A stretch of DNA of 64,000 nucleotides from Falsirhodobacter sp. alg1 (GCF_000739715.2 NZ_BBJC02000002.1:150731-214730), one strand, 5' to 3'. Positions 47,081 through 57,705 are shown, counted from the stretch's first letter. Notes: generated from the sequence alone by a model not told the origin. Program-made: numbers and translations.

Positions 47081-47950
47081 ATGACGCAAGAAATGGCCTT
47101 TGGCATAGATCCCGACCGCCCCGTGCTGATCGCCGGGCCTACTGCCAGCGGAAAATCGGAGCTGGCTGCGCGGATCGTTGCCGATGGCGGTGGGGTGATC
47201 GTCAATGCCGATGCGCTGCAGGTGTATGGAAACTGGCGCCTGCTGACGGCCCGTCCCTCGGTCGAAGATGAGGCGGCACTGCCCCATGCGCTCTATGGTC
47301 ATGTCGGACGGGAGGATGACTATTCCGTTGGCCACTGGCTGCGAGAGGTGGCGGCCCTGCTGGACAAAGGTATCAGGCCCGTCATCGTTGGCGGAACCGG
47401 GCTTTATTTCAGCGCCCTGACCGAGGGGCTGGCAGAGATCCCCGCCACACCGGCCGACATCCGTACCGAAGGGAATGCACTGACGCTGGAAGAGTTGCTG
47501 GCAACCCTTGATGCGCCAACGGCGGCCAGGATCGATCGTCAGAACCGCGCCCGCGTCCAGCGCGCATGGGAAGTGCTGCGCGCCACAGGTGAGGGGCTGA
47601 GCCTGTGGCAGGCCCGAACGGGCCCGCCCGTTCTGCCGCTGGCACGGACCACGCCGCTGGTATTGCGCCCCGACCCTGCGTGGCTGGGGCACCGCATCGA
47701 CACGCGCTTTGATCTGATGATGGAAAGCGGCGCCTTGGATGAGGCGCGTGCCGAACTGCCCCACTGGCAGCCGGACCGTCCATCATCACGCGCGATCGGC
47801 GCCCCCGAACTCATTGCGCATCTTGAAGGGCGACTTTCCCTGCCCGAGGCAATTGCGCAGGCCAAGACGGCGAGCCGCCAATATGCCAAACGCCAAAGAA
47901 CATGGTTTCGCAGCCGCATGGCCGACTGGACCGAATACCCGCTGGGATGA
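47081..47950 (+). CDS. miaA: tRNA dimethylallyltransferase MiaA
   Basis: MiaA adds a dimethylallyl group to A37 of tRNAs that read UNN codons. With the ATG at 47081 it has 289 residues. P-loop [15 protein letters not shown] is near 16-30, then [10 protein letters not shown] (near 41-50) and [19 protein letters not shown] (near 99-117). It is about 20 residues shorter than E. coli MiaA, as is usual in this group. Start choice is open: GTG at 47069 and ATG at 47093 are also in frame; GAGGGG at 47064-47069 best serves 47081. It converges with galM, 24 bp apart. Confidence 0.95.
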   Translation: MTQEMAFGIDPDRPVLIAGPTASGKSELAARIVADGGGVIVNADALQVYGNWRLLTARPSVEDEAALPHALYGHVGREDDYSVGHWLREVAALLDKGIRPVIVGGTGLYFSALTEGLAEIPATPADIRTEGNALTLEELLATLDAPTAARIDRQNRARVQRAWEVLRATGEGLSLWQARTGPPVLPLARTTPLVLRPDPAWLGHRIDTRFDLMMESGALDEARAELPHWQPDRPSSRAIGAPELIAHLEGRLSLPEAIAQAKTASRQYAKRQRTWFRSRMADWTEYPLG

Positions 47951-47974
47951 TGCGTACCAGTCGCCGCACTGTAA

Positions 47975-49009
47975 TCACGGGATCACGGCAAACCTGAATT
48001 TTATGCTGCGGGAATAGGTTTCACCCGGATCCAGCCGCGGTGACGGAAAATCGGGGCGGTTGGGCGCGTCCGGATAATCCTGTGCCTCCAGACAGATCGC
48101 ATCCCATGGGTGCAGGGGCGCGCCGTTACGCGCAATGAAACCATTCATCGTATTGGCCGTATAGACCTGAATCCCCGGCTGGTCGGTCAATACCTCCATT
48201 ACCCGGCCGCTGGCTGGATCCCACAACCGGGCGGCCGGCTCGGCACCATCATCCAACGGGTAGTAATGGTCGAAACCGCCCTGTGCGCGTAGTTGCGGAT
48301 GATCCTGTTCAAGCCGACCACCAATCCGCGCGGCCTGCGTTAGATCAAAGGGTGTTCCTGCCACCGGTTCGGGTGCCAGCGGGATTTGAGACGTGTCCGT
48401 CGGCAGATACCGTGTGGCGCGTACAGCCAGCATCTGATCCCGGACATCACCCCCCAAAGCAAAGAACCCGTGATGCGTCAGGTTCAAAACCGTCGGGGCA
48501 TCAGTGGTTGCGCAATAAGACAGTTTGATCTGCGGTCCGGGCCCCAAGGTATATGTCAAAGCAACCTGCAATGTGCCAGGGAATCCGCCCGACCCCGCGC
48601 TATCCTGCAAATGAAATGTCACCGATGGATGCGGGCCTGCGTTGCATTCACCAATCTGCCAGACACGCTGGTCAAAACCGTGATAGCCGCCGTGAAGCGT
48701 TGCACCCCCCTCATTCCCATCCAGCCGGTGCGTCTGACCATCCAGGGCAAAGCGGGATCCGGCGATGCGGTTTGCATATCGCCCCACTGTGGCACCGAAA
48801 AAGCTCCGTTTGGCCAGATAGGGCTGCAGGCTATCATGCCCCAGAACAACCTCCTCCATTCGCCCTGCCCGATCCGGCACCTGCAGGGACTGGATCGCGG
48901 CCCCAAAGGTGATGATAGCAACCCGTATGCCGTCAGCGGCAAGGGTCACACGCTCGATCACCTGACCATCAGGCATATGGCCAAAAACATCACGCTGAAG
49001 GGTGTCCAT
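47975..49009 (-). CDS. galM: Galactose mutarotase (aldose 1-epimerase)
   Basis: The enzyme interconverts alpha and beta anomers of aldoses. It has 344 residues. The active-site histidine in the family segment NLTHHGFFAL lies near 175-184 and the catalytic glutamate near the C-terminus in CLEAQDYPDAPNRPDFPS. An RNRIA-type GRYANRIAGSRFAL segment (near 76-89) is conserved. It is the last gene of a three-gene sugar cluster with the lactonase and an unrecognised gene, 3 bp after the lactonase, suggesting use of an aldose such as arabinose or galactose. Confidence 0.9.
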   Translation of the reverse strand: MDTLQRDVFGHMPDGQVIERVTLAADGIRVAIITFGAAIQSLQVPDRAGRMEEVVLGHDSLQPYLAKRSFFGATVGRYANRIAGSRFALDGQTHRLDGNEGGATLHGGYHGFDQRVWQIGECNAGPHPSVTFHLQDSAGSGGFPGTLQVALTYTLGPGPQIKLSYCATTDAPTVLNLTHHGFFALGGDVRDQMLAVRATRYLPTDTSQIPLAPEPVAGTPFDLTQAARIGGRLEQDHPQLRAQGGFDHYYPLDDGAEPAARLWDPASGRVMEVLTDQPGIQVYTANTMNGFIARNGAPLHPWDAICLEAQDYPDAPNRPDFPSPRLDPGETYSRSIKFRFAVIP

Positions 49010-49012
49010 AAC

Positions 49013-49918
49013 CTATCCCAGCCGGAAAAACGGATCGAGGCGGCCATTCACGGCAATATCCAGCGTAAACGCATATCCCGCATCAGGATCGGACGCCCTG
49101 CCGCTGTCCGATACACCGTCATGGGCGCTTGTCACGAAAAGACGATCCGCATTGGGTCCATAGAAGGCCGGACAGGTCACCTGTCGTGCAGGCACCTCAT
49201 AGCGTGCGATCTTCTGCCCTTCGGGAGACAGCACATCGACCGATCCGCCGCCCCAGCGGGCGGTATGTATCCGACCTTCGGCATCGCATATGGCACCGTC
49301 GATGCGTCCTGCATCCTGACGCGCATCATTCAGCATCTGTGGATCACCCACGGGCAGGCCCGTCGCCGGATCAAGCGCGACGCGCATCAATTTCTGGACA
49401 TGGCTATCGATGAAATATCCCATTGCACCATCGGGTGAAAAGCAGATCGCATTGGGAATGCCGACATTGCTGTAAAGGCTGGTCAATGTTTCACCGGCAA
49501 GGTGGAAGAACCCGCCTACACCCGGTTCGTTATGCCTCCCGATCCGGCTGGTCCAGAGCGCACCCGACGGGTGCATACGGCTGTCGTTGGAGCGGGTGAT
49601 GACATCGCGCCCGAAGGCCAGCGCATGGGTCAACCGCGCCCCGGGCCCTTTGCGCAGGTAAAACGCGTCCTCTGCTACGATCAGCTGCGTTTCCTTGTCG
49701 ATCACGGCAAGCGCGCTTGCCATCACAGGCAGCACCTGCACCGAGATCGCATCCTCCCCCGGTACCCATTCATAGATACGGCGACCCTTGATATCGAACC
49801 ACCACACGCGGTTGTTCAGCGGGTCATAGCCACACCCCTCCCCAAGCTCGCACGGTTCGCCCAGTTTCTGGCCCGCAAAGGGGTGGGTGATTTCCATATC
49901 GTTCGAAAGAGTGTTCAT
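49013..49918 (-). CDS. SMP-30/gluconolactonase/LRE family lactonase
   Basis: This is a 301-residue six-bladed propeller lactonase that hydrolyses aldonolactones. Family residues are visible in CELGEGCGYDPLNNRVWWFDI near 23-43 with the metal glutamate, RMHPSGALWTSRI near 113-125, NAICFSPDGAMGYFIDS near 152-168 and IDGAICDAEGRIHTARWGGG near 206-225. In dehydrogenase-lactonase-dehydratase pathways for L-arabinose, D-galactose or D-xylose it acts after the aldose dehydrogenase; no dehydrogenase is present here. SD AGGAG is inside the end of the upstream gene; the two are 3 bp apart. Confidence 0.88.
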   Translation of the reverse strand: MNTLSNDMEITHPFAGQKLGEPCELGEGCGYDPLNNRVWWFDIKGRRIYEWVPGEDAISVQVLPVMASALAVIDKETQLIVAEDAFYLRKGPGARLTHALAFGRDVITRSNDSRMHPSGALWTSRIGRHNEPGVGGFFHLAGETLTSLYSNVGIPNAICFSPDGAMGYFIDSHVQKLMRVALDPATGLPVGDPQMLNDARQDAGRIDGAICDAEGRIHTARWGGGSVDVLSPEGQKIARYEVPARQVTCPAFYGPNADRLFVTSAHDGVSDSGRASDPDAGYAFTLDIAVNGRLDPFFRLG

Positions 49919-49921
49919 GGA

Positions 49922-50461
49922 TCATGCTCCTGTCGCAAGTGTCCCGCGATCGCGTGTATGCGCCGGTGTGGCCCGCCATTCGGAAATGGTCGCAAGGCCA
50001 TCGTTCAGCTTTGCAGCCAGAGTGCCCGTTGCCAGAACCGCATCCAATATGCGCGCATGGGCAGGAATTTTGCCGCCGGAAGGCCCGAACATACCTTTGG
50101 TGATCGGCGCGGTAATGGCAATTGCCGCATGGATGACCCGGCAAAAGGATTGAAAGACGCTGTTGTACGTTCCTGCGATGCCTGTGGCATCCGCATCCGC
50201 CCGATCAAGTGCCCCGTCCTTCATCATGGGAAATACCTTACGCATTGCACCTTTCCGCGCGGTATCGGCCGCCAATGCAGTAGCCCAAGGCTCTATGTCG
50301 ATGCGCAGCCGCCCCGATTCCACCGCCACTGCAGGGTCCGGATGACACTCCCGCAGCCATGAAAGAACGTCGCGATCAGAGGAATTCCAATGATCAATCT
50401 GCCGCCCCAGATTTCGGGCCAGATCAAAGGTGATGCTGCTGCCTGTGTCGGGCTGGTTCAC
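49922..50461 (-). CDS. Unrecognised protein in the sugar cluster
   Basis: I do not recognise this 179-residue protein. It starts with GTG at 50461 (NQPDTGSSITFDLARN), with only a weak SD, and shows no signal peptide, Cys-pair or nucleotide-binding motif. The C-terminal half has a helical Ala-rich stretch (GGKIPAHARILDAVLATGTLA near 124-144). Position at the head of the lactonase-galM cluster suggests a sugar function, but it could also be a shortened remnant of a larger enzyme; the sequence reads without frameshift or stop. No gene for it is known to me. Confidence 0.45.
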   Translation of the reverse strand: MNQPDTGSSITFDLARNLGRQIDHWNSSDRDVLSWLRECHPDPAVAVESGRLRIDIEPWATALAADTARKGAMRKVFPMMKDGALDRADADATGIAGTYNSVFQSFCRVIHAAIAITAPITKGMFGPSGGKIPAHARILDAVLATGTLAAKLNDGLATISEWRATPAHTRDRGTLATGA

Positions 50462-50611
50462 GATGAATTCCGGTATCTGTAGGTGATATGGTATGTCTGA
50501 TGAAGAGATCAGTCAACTTGGCCCTAAGGGACTATGATCCCCCCAAAGCATGGGCCGGTAATTGGGCGGCGGTTTCTGGACAGACGGAATTCATCGGCTA
50601 AGATGATGGTT

Positions 50612-52252
50612 ATGAAACGCATTCATCCCTACGTCCGTACCTATGCCGAAGACCACCGTTCGGGCTGTTTGTCCCGAAGGGAGTTTCTGTCGCGCGCTAC
50701 GGCCCTTGGGGTAACTGCTCCGGTAGCCTATGGCCTGATTGGCCTGCCAAGCCCGGCAAAGGCGCAGGCATCGCCAATAACGGGCGGCACCCTGCGAATG
50801 CAGATGACGACGATGCCGCTCAGCGATCCGCGTATGGCCGATTGGCCCGAAATCGGAAACGTACTGCGCGGGTGGTTGGAACCGTTGGTCAGATATGAGG
50901 CTGACGGCAGCTTCTCCGGGGTTCTTCTGGACAGCTGGAGCCTTGATGACGACGCGCGCGGAATGACGCTGACCCTGCGACCGAACATCAGGTGGAGTAA
51001 TGGCGATGCCCTGACGGCGGCACATCTTGTCGAGAACCTGCGGCGATGGGCAGACAGCTCCCTGCCCGCAAACGTGATGGCCGGAATAATGGGTGCCGTG
51101 CAAAAGGACGGCAGACTGGATGCCGAGGCAGTCGAGGTTGTCGATGATCTGACCGTCCGGCTGCGGCTGTCCTATCCTGATGCGACGCTGATTGCGCATT
51201 TCTCGGATTATCCGGCGCTGATCGTTCACCCCGACTACGATGGCGGTGATCCCGCCGTGACCCCTGTCGGAACCGGCCCCTACTATCTGGTGGAGAATCT
51301 GGTCGGCACCCGTCAGGTTCTGGAACGGAACACTGATCATGAGTGGTGGGGGGCAGAGATCTTCGGCGGGCCGTGGCTGGACCGCATCGAATACATAGAC
51401 ATCGGAACCGATCCCGCCCGCGCCGTCGACGCCGCCGAAAAAGGAGAGGTTGATGCAGTGGATCAGAGCATCGGCGATTATATCACGGTCTTTGATCATC
51501 TGGGTTGGCAAAGATCCGAGGTAAATAGTGCAGCCACCCTCGTCGTGCGGTTCCAGCAGGCCAGCGATGCCTTTGCGGATGTGCGCGTACGGCAGGCATT
51601 TCAGATGGCCGTGGACAATGCGGTAGTACTGGAAATTGCAGGCTACAATCGCGGCATAATCGGGGAAAACCACCACGTTTGCCCGATCCAGCCGGATTAT
51701 ACCGCAATCGACCCGCCGGTGGCCAATGCCGAAAAGGCGCTCGCGTTGCTGGCTGAGGCCGGGATCGACAGTCCTGATGTAACACTCGTGTCGCTGGATG
51801 ACGCCTGGCAGGCGCTGTGCTGTGACGCGGTGGCCGCGCAACTGAACGATGCGGGCATTCCCGTCGCCCGCCGCACTGTACCGGGGCTGGAATATTGGGA
51901 AAACTGGCGCAGCTTTCCGTTCTCGGGAACGAACTGGAACATGCGGCCCCTAGGCGTGCAGATCCTGCAATTGGCCTATCACAGCAAAAGCGCCTGGAAT
52001 GAAAGCGGTTTCGCAAATGCGGCGTTTGATGCCGGCGTGGAAAAAGCGATCGGCACCGTTCTGGCAGAAGACCGCGCCCGGATCATGGCGGATCTAGAAA
52101 AAATCCTGCGGGATGAAGGTGTCATCATCCAGCCCTATTGGCGGCAGCTGACCCGTCATGTCCATCCGCATGTGCATGGCGCCGGGATCAACCCGACGCT
52201 TGTGCACAGGCATCATGAATGGTGGATGGAGGCCAAAGCCCCCACCCCTTAA
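50612..52252 (+). CDS. Tat-exported ABC transporter substrate-binding protein (SBP_bac_5 family)
   Basis: With start 50612 this 546-residue protein has a twin-arginine signal ([14 protein letters not shown] near 22-35, then a hydrophobic run and AKAQA cleavage). The mature part matches the peptide/nickel-type SBP family: [10 protein letters not shown] at the mature N-terminus, [20 protein letters not shown] (DGT-x-ltA-dV region), PVGTGPYYL. The last 30 residues are His-rich ([20 protein letters not shown]). No permease or ATPase gene is adjacent. Substrate unknown; oligopeptide is the family default. Start at 50603 is possible. Its TAA shares TTAA with the der stop. Confidence 0.85.
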   Translation: MKRIHPYVRTYAEDHRSGCLSRREFLSRATALGVTAPVAYGLIGLPSPAKAQASPITGGTLRMQMTTMPLSDPRMADWPEIGNVLRGWLEPLVRYEADGSFSGVLLDSWSLDDDARGMTLTLRPNIRWSNGDALTAAHLVENLRRWADSSLPANVMAGIMGAVQKDGRLDAEAVEVVDDLTVRLRLSYPDATLIAHFSDYPALIVHPDYDGGDPAVTPVGTGPYYLVENLVGTRQVLERNTDHEWWGAEIFGGPWLDRIEYIDIGTDPARAVDAAEKGEVDAVDQSIGDYITVFDHLGWQRSEVNSAATLVVRFQQASDAFADVRVRQAFQMAVDNAVVLEIAGYNRGIIGENHHVCPIQPDYTAIDPPVANAEKALALLAEAGIDSPDVTLVSLDDAWQALCCDAVAAQLNDAGIPVARRTVPGLEYWENWRSFPFSGTNWNMRPLGVQILQLAYHSKSAWNESGFANAAFDAGVEKAIGTVLAEDRARIMADLEKILRDEGVIIQPYWRQLTRHVHPHVHGAGINPTLVHRHHEWWMEAKAPTP

Positions 52253-53721
52253 TCACCGGTATTCTTGGCCTTGTGCTTACGCAGACGCGAGGGGGTGCGG
52301 AACTTGTTCGCATTCTTGAACGGGTTCTTGTCGCCCTGACCGCGCAAGGTCACACGGATCGGCGTTCCTGGCATGTCGAAATGATCGCGCAGGCCATTCA
52401 CCAGATAACGTTTGTAGCTGTCGGGAACCATATCCTGATGGCTGCACATGACGATGAATCCCGGCGGGCGGGTCTTGACCTGCGTCATATAGCGCATCTT
52501 GATCCGGCGACCGCCCGGTGCGGGTGGCGGGTGCGCCTCGGTCATCGCGCCAAGCCATGTGTTCAGGCGGGCCGTCGGAACGCGGATATTCCAGATATCA
52601 TGGGCACGGCGGATTGCGTCATGAAGACGATCCAGACCACGCCCTGTCTTGGCAGAAACCGTTACAAGCGGTGCGCCACGCAATTGCGGCAGCAGGCGTT
52701 CGAACATTTCCTTCAGCTCGGCAAGCTTGTCCTGCTTGTCGTCCTCAAGGTCCCATTTGTTGATTGCCACGACCACGGCACGGCCTTCGGTTTCTGCAAA
52801 ATCGGCGATACGCAGATCCTGCTGCTCGAAAGGGATTTCCACATCCAGCAGAACCACCACGACCTCGGCAAATCGAACGGCACGCAGACCGTCGGCCACC
52901 GAAAGCTTTTCGACCTTGTCCGAAATCTTTGCCTTCTTGCGCATACCCGCCGTATCGAAAATACGGATAGGCGTATCATTCCATTCGGCACGAACAGAGA
53001 TAGCATCCCGCGTGATCCCCGCCTCTGGCCCTGTCAGCAGCCGGTCATGTCCAAGGATCTTGTTGATCAGTGTGGATTTACCGGCATTCGGACGACCGAT
53101 GACGGCAATCTGTAGCGGGTGGCGGTCCGTCGGCTTGTGCGCTTCGGGATCAGCCTCATCATCCGCTTCTTCCTCGGGAATATCGACATCCACCAGCGGG
53201 GCATCGGCTGCGGCACGTTCGGCAAAACCGTCTGCAATCGGGCGCAGGGTATGGTAGAGATCATCGATCCCTTCGCCATGTTCGGCCGACATGCGAATCG
53301 GCTCCCCCAGACCAAGGCTCCATGCCTCGATCGCACCGGCGTCCCCTGCCTTGCCTTCGGCCTTGTTCACGCCCAGAATCACATGGGCATTCTTGCGGCG
53401 AAGAATGTCGGCAAACATTTCATCCAGAGGCGTGACACCGACCCGTCCGTCAATGACGAACAGGCAGACATCTGCCATCTCTACGGCGCGTTCGGTCAGC
53501 CGACGCATACGGCCCTGAAGGCTGTCGTCGGTAGCATCCTCCAGACCGGCGGTATCGATCACGGTAAACCGCAGATCGATAAGCTTTGCATCACCCTCGC
53601 GCAAGTCGCGGGTAACGCCGGGTTGGTCATCGACCAGCGCCAAACGCTTGCCGACAAGGCGATTGAACAGGGTCGATTTACCCACATTGGGGCGTCCGAC
53701 GATGGCAAGGGTGAAACTCAT
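52249..53721 (-). CDS. der: GTPase Der (EngA)
   Basis: Der is a double-GTPase needed for 50S subunit assembly. It has 490 residues: G domain 1 (about 2-165; G1 GRPNVGKST), an acidic linker ([18 protein letters not shown] near 185-202), G domain 2 (about 206-375; G1 GRPNAGKST) and a C-terminal KH-like domain. Both NKxD motifs (VNKAEGK and INKWDLED) are present; the first is NKAE rather than the usual NKVD. A basic tail (RLRKHKAKN) ends the protein. It lies 43 bp after bamB. Confidence 0.96.
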   Translation of the reverse strand: MSFTLAIVGRPNVGKSTLFNRLVGKRLALVDDQPGVTRDLREGDAKLIDLRFTVIDTAGLEDATDDSLQGRMRRLTERAVEMADVCLFVIDGRVGVTPLDEMFADILRRKNAHVILGVNKAEGKAGDAGAIEAWSLGLGEPIRMSAEHGEGIDDLYHTLRPIADGFAERAAADAPLVDVDIPEEEADDEADPEAHKPTDRHPLQIAVIGRPNAGKSTLINKILGHDRLLTGPEAGITRDAISVRAEWNDTPIRIFDTAGMRKKAKISDKVEKLSVADGLRAVRFAEVVVVLLDVEIPFEQQDLRIADFAETEGRAVVVAINKWDLEDDKQDKLAELKEMFERLLPQLRGAPLVTVSAKTGRGLDRLHDAIRRAHDIWNIRVPTARLNTWLGAMTEAHPPPAPGGRRIKMRYMTQVKTRPPGFIVMCSHQDMVPDSYKRYLVNGLRDHFDMPGTPIRVTLRGQGDKNPFKNANKFRTPSRLRKHKAKNTGD

Positions 53722-53764
53722 TCCGCAATCCTTCCGAAGAACGGGGGTTTACACCCTTGTGGCG

Positions 53765-55099
53765 TCAGCGGAAAGCGTGAATCTTTCCATCGGTGGAAAC
53801 AACATAAATTGCGCCCCCTGAAACCGCCGGCTGGGCAGCCGCCCCTTCAGGAATTGCAACCGTCCCGAGCAGCGAACCATCGGTCGGCGAGAAGAAGCGT
53901 AGCAGACCATCCCCCGAGGCGACAACAATCCGGTTTCCGGTAATCACCGGTCCGTAATGCGCGACGATCTCGTTCTGTTTCTTCACCTTTTCCGCGGTAT
54001 AGTAAGGCATATCCACAGACCAGATACGTTCACCGGTCCGCGCATCCAGACGGACCAGATGCGCCTCATCCGAAATCAGGAAGACGGAATTGCCGCCCAC
54101 CGCCACCGGGCCATACGCCCCTTCCTGCGCTGTCCATTTGCGATCACCGGTATCGCGGTCCATGGCAACGGTGCGGCCTGCTTGGTTGCCCACATAGATG
54201 GTGCTGCCCGAAACTACCGGATCCGATGTGATGTCTGGCAGCATCGCATAGGCACGGCCCCGACGCTGGCCAGCAACCGCGCTGGACCAGTTACGCGCCC
54301 CGCTGATGCGGCTGACAGAAACGACATCGCCCGAGGAGAATGGGAAAATCACACTGCTGGACGTCACCGCCGGTGAGGCTGTTCCCAGCATTCCCGCAAT
54401 CTCGGTCGTTCCCATGACTGTCCATTCGACCCGGCCATTGGAGGCATCCACAGACCAGCTGGTGCCGTCACGGCCAACGACGTAAATCTTGCCACCATCA
54501 AACGATGGCGCGCCAATGGCCGCCGCGCCAAGATCCTGACGCCACAGGATTGCTCCGCTTGCGGCATCCAGCGCGATCAGCTCACCATAACCCGTTGTGG
54601 CAAAGACGCGGCCGGACCCAAAGGCAAGACCGCCGCCGGAAATCTTGGAACGCTCACGTACAGGGCGCAGGGGCGTCGACCATAGTTTCTGACCTGCGGT
54701 GGACACTGCGGCAACGCGCCCTTCGGCATCCATCGCATAAACGCGCCCGTCGGCAACGATGGGTGCGGCGGCGATGCGCTGACGGCGGCTGTTCCCCTCA
54801 CCGAATTCCACGCTCCACGCACGGACGGGTTGCGCTGAAAGAAGGCCGTTCCCCGCAAGGTGCTGGGCATTACCCCCCCGATGTGTCCATGCCGTGCTGG
54901 TTTGCGCCGGCAGCGAAATGGGCACCGAGCGGTTCGCGGCAACCGCGATACGATCGGTCGGATTCGGATTGCTTGCAGTAGGAACGCTTGCATCCAACGG
55001 AGAGCGCACGTCGAAACGTTGGCCCGGAAGCAGTTCCTCGTGCTGGCACCCCATGAGGGCCAGCGTTGCCAACGTTACCAGACCTGTCGCAGCCTTCAT
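53765..55099 (-). CDS. bamB: Outer-membrane assembly lipoprotein BamB (PQQ-repeat propeller)
   Basis: This is a 444-residue lipoprotein: lipobox LALMGC with lipidated C18, then an eight-bladed beta-propeller of PQQ-like repeats (e.g. GRVYAMDAEGRVAAVS, GRVFATTGYGELIALDAASG, STIYVGNQAGRTVAMDRDTG). BamB scaffolds the BAM complex at the outer membrane. The conserved neighbourhood of YfgM-like protein, bamB and der supports the call. No quinone-dehydrogenase active site is present. Confidence 0.92.
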   Translation of the reverse strand: MKAATGLVTLATLALMGCQHEELLPGQRFDVRSPLDASVPTASNPNPTDRIAVAANRSVPISLPAQTSTAWTHRGGNAQHLAGNGLLSAQPVRAWSVEFGEGNSRRQRIAAAPIVADGRVYAMDAEGRVAAVSTAGQKLWSTPLRPVRERSKISGGGLAFGSGRVFATTGYGELIALDAASGAILWRQDLGAAAIGAPSFDGGKIYVVGRDGTSWSVDASNGRVEWTVMGTTEIAGMLGTASPAVTSSSVIFPFSSGDVVSVSRISGARNWSSAVAGQRRGRAYAMLPDITSDPVVSGSTIYVGNQAGRTVAMDRDTGDRKWTAQEGAYGPVAVGGNSVFLISDEAHLVRLDARTGERIWSVDMPYYTAEKVKKQNEIVAHYGPVITGNRIVVASGDGLLRFFSPTDGSLLGTVAIPEGAAAQPAVSGGAIYVVSTDGKIHAFR

Positions 55100-55114
55100 C
55101 CCTAGCCCCTTCGC

Positions 55115-55762
55115 TTATTCTGCCGAAATCGTACCGCCAAGCGCGGTGACGATCTGACCTGCCCGCTGCCGCAACCCCTGGGTCGCTTCACGATCTGTGG
55201 TCAGGGCCGTTAGTTTGGTGATTGCTGCCGGAATATCCCCGGCCTCGATATCAAGATAGGCCAGTTGTTCGCGGGCCAGCGCGCGATACGGTTGGCCCGG
55301 TTGTGAAATCGGTTCCAGCAGGGCGCGCCGATCATCGATGGAAAGATCGGTTCCGGCCACGACTGCCTTACGCAATACGGCCAGATCGTGGAACACTGCC
55401 GAAATCCCGTCCTGCGCGATTACACGGTCCAGGGCGGCCATTGTTGCGGCCTTATCCTCGCTCGGGTCGGATGCGGCCATAAGGTCCAGAACAGCGCGGC
55501 GATCACCCTCTGCGCTGGCGGCGTCCAGAACCGCGCGGCGCTCCTCGGGATTCGCGGCATCAAGCGATGCCAGAAGCGTATCGCCAAAGCTTTGCGCTTC
55601 GGTTTCCGAAGCCCGCTGCTGCCATTCGGTCCATGCAACGCCCCCGGCCACGACCAGAACCAGAAGCCCTGCAATCCAGCCATAGCGTTTCAATGCGCCG
55701 AACAGACGTTCACGCCGCAGTTCGTCGGCGACCTCATCGATGAAGGTGTCGGAGTTGCTCAC
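55115..55762 (-). CDS. YfgM-like membrane-anchored tetratricopeptide protein
   Basis: This is a 215-residue protein. A cytoplasmic N-terminus (SNSDTFIDEVADELRRERLF) is followed by one membrane helix at about 28-46 and a periplasmic helical domain (about 50-215) of tetratricopeptide type. In E. coli, YfgM sits at the Sec translocon with PpiD and shields periplasmic chaperone pathways. The gene lies 15 bp ahead of bamB, the same arrangement as yfgM-bamB-der in E. coli, which is the main reason for the assignment. Confidence 0.85.
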   Translation of the reverse strand: MSNSDTFIDEVADELRRERLFGALKRYGWIAGLLVLVVAGGVAWTEWQQRASETEAQSFGDTLLASLDAANPEERRAVLDAASAEGDRRAVLDLMAASDPSEDKAATMAALDRVIAQDGISAVFHDLAVLRKAVVAGTDLSIDDRRALLEPISQPGQPYRALAREQLAYLDIEAGDIPAAITKLTALTTDREATQGLRQRAGQIVTALGGTISAE

Positions 55763-55825
55763 TAAACCGGCTCCACTGCTTTGAATTTTGTCTTACACGG
55801 GTTCGACGCGGATTGCCAAGGGCGG

Positions 55826-57628
55826 TCAGCCCTCGATCTCCGCTTCCTCGGCGGACTGATGCGCCCACATACGGGCATATCGTCCGTTTAGCGCCAACAA
55901 ATCTTCGTGTCGGCCCTCCTCGATCACGCGCCCCGCCTCAAGCACCAAGATGCGGTCGGCATCCGCGATCGTGGACAGCCGGTGGGCAATGGTCACGACC
56001 GTCCTGCCCTTCGACATAAGGCGCAAGCTGTCCTGGATGTCCCGCTCTGTCTGGGTGTCCAGCGCCGATGTCGCCTCGTCCAACAGCAAAAGTGGCGGAT
56101 TTTTCAGGATCGTCCGTGCAATCCCCACACGCTGTTTCTCTCCGCCGGACAGTTTCAGCCCACGCTCCCCCACGGTTGTTTCATAGCCATCGGGCAGCGA
56201 GATGATGAAATCGTGAATGCGCGCGGCTTGGGCGGCGGCGAAGACCTCATCCTCGGTTGCATCAGGACGACCGTAGGCGATGTTGTAGCGGATGGTGTCG
56301 TTGAACAGGACCGTATCCTGCGGCACCACGCCGATCCGGTGATGCAGGCTTTCCATCGTGATATCGCGCAAATCCTGCCCATCAATCCGCACCGCGCCAC
56401 CCGTTACATCATAAAAACGGAACAGAAGACGGCCGATTGTTGATTTACCGGCCCCGGACGGGCCGACAAGGGCGATCGTTTGTCCCGGCAGGGCCGTAAA
56501 CGACAACCCCTGCAGGATAGGACGTTGCGCGTCGTAGCTGAAGGAGACATCATCGAACACGATTTCGCCGCCCGTAACCTTCAGATCGGGCGCATTCGGC
56601 CGGTCCGTGATTTCAGCAGACTGACCGAGGATTCCGAACATCTGCCCCATATCGACCAAGGCCTGCCGGATCTCGCGGTAAACCGTTCCCAGAAAACCCA
56701 AGGGCAGCGTGATCTGGATCATGTAGGCATTGACCATGACAAAATCGCCAACCGTCAATGTGCCGGCAGCCACCCCGCGTGCAGCCATGGCCATGACCGC
56801 GACAAGCCCTGTCGTGATGATGGCGGCCTGCCCCATGTTCAGGATCGCAAGGCTTTGCCCCGTCCGCACCGCAGCACTTTCGTAGCCCGCCATCGCTGCA
56901 TCATATCGTGCAGCCTCTACCTTTTCCGCGCCGAAGTATTTGACCGTCTCGAAATTCAGAAGACTATCGACCGCCTTCTGGTTCGCGTCATTGTCGCGAT
57001 CATTCATTTCCTGCCGGATACGGACGCGCACCTCGGTGACCTTCAGCGTAAAGGTCACATAGGCGGCAACGGTTGCCACCACCACCAGCATATAGAAGAT
57101 GCCGAAAACCGCCCAGAAGATGATCGCGACCAGAGTCAGCTCCAGAATGAGCGGGCCAACGGAAAAGACTAGGAACCGCAGCAGGAACTCAACGCCTTTC
57201 ACACCCCGCTCCATCACCCTTGAAAGGCTGCCGGTGCGCCGCATGATGTGGTAACGCAAGGAAAGGTGGTGGATATGCGAGAAGGTTTCCAACGCCAGCT
57301 TGCGCAGGGCACGCTGACCGACGCGTACGAAGATCAGATCCCGCACCTCACTGAACGCCAACCCGCCAAAACGGGCGACCCCATAGGCCACAACCAGCCC
57401 CACCGCCCCCAGCATCAGCGTGGAGGCAAGATCGGGTGCTTCCCCCCCGAGCGCATCAACCGCCGCCTTGTAGAAGATCGGCGTTGTAACCGCGATCACC
57501 TTGGCCAGGATCAGGAACACCATCGCAATCACGACACGCCGCTTGACCCAGCCCTCGCCTTGCGGCCAAAGGTAGGGGGCCACGCGTGCGATGGTTTGCC
57601 AGCCAGTGCTCGAAGTCTCGGGTGTCAT
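55826..57628 (-). CDS. Atm1-like ABC exporter (ATP-binding/permease)
   Basis: This 600-residue half-transporter has six membrane helices in its N-terminal half and one ABC domain at about 360-590. Walker A GPSGAGKST near 404, signature LSGGEKQR near 508 and Walker B LLLLDEATSAL near 529 are intact. The N-terminal AKVIAVTTPIFYKAAVDAL and the FNTVKYFGAEK-type segment (LNFETVKYFGAEKVEA) are typical of mitochondrial Atm1 and bacterial homologues, which export glutathione-based sulfur or metal compounds. The start at 57628 has AAGGAG; the extra frame upstream is unneeded. Confidence 0.9.
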   Translation of the reverse strand: MTPETSSTGWQTIARVAPYLWPQGEGWVKRRVVIAMVFLILAKVIAVTTPIFYKAAVDALGGEAPDLASTLMLGAVGLVVAYGVARFGGLAFSEVRDLIFVRVGQRALRKLALETFSHIHHLSLRYHIMRRTGSLSRVMERGVKGVEFLLRFLVFSVGPLILELTLVAIIFWAVFGIFYMLVVVATVAAYVTFTLKVTEVRVRIRQEMNDRDNDANQKAVDSLLNFETVKYFGAEKVEAARYDAAMAGYESAAVRTGQSLAILNMGQAAIITTGLVAVMAMAARGVAAGTLTVGDFVMVNAYMIQITLPLGFLGTVYREIRQALVDMGQMFGILGQSAEITDRPNAPDLKVTGGEIVFDDVSFSYDAQRPILQGLSFTALPGQTIALVGPSGAGKSTIGRLLFRFYDVTGGAVRIDGQDLRDITMESLHHRIGVVPQDTVLFNDTIRYNIAYGRPDATEDEVFAAAQAARIHDFIISLPDGYETTVGERGLKLSGGEKQRVGIARTILKNPPLLLLDEATSALDTQTERDIQDSLRLMSKGRTVVTIAHRLSTIADADRILVLEAGRVIEEGRHEDLLALNGRYARMWAHQSAEEAEIEG

Positions 57629-57705
57629 AGGCTTCTCCTTCGGCACGGGTTTTAAGCGGGGGTGGTATGAATGACCAGACGCCCCGCACATGAAAGGACC
57701 TGACC

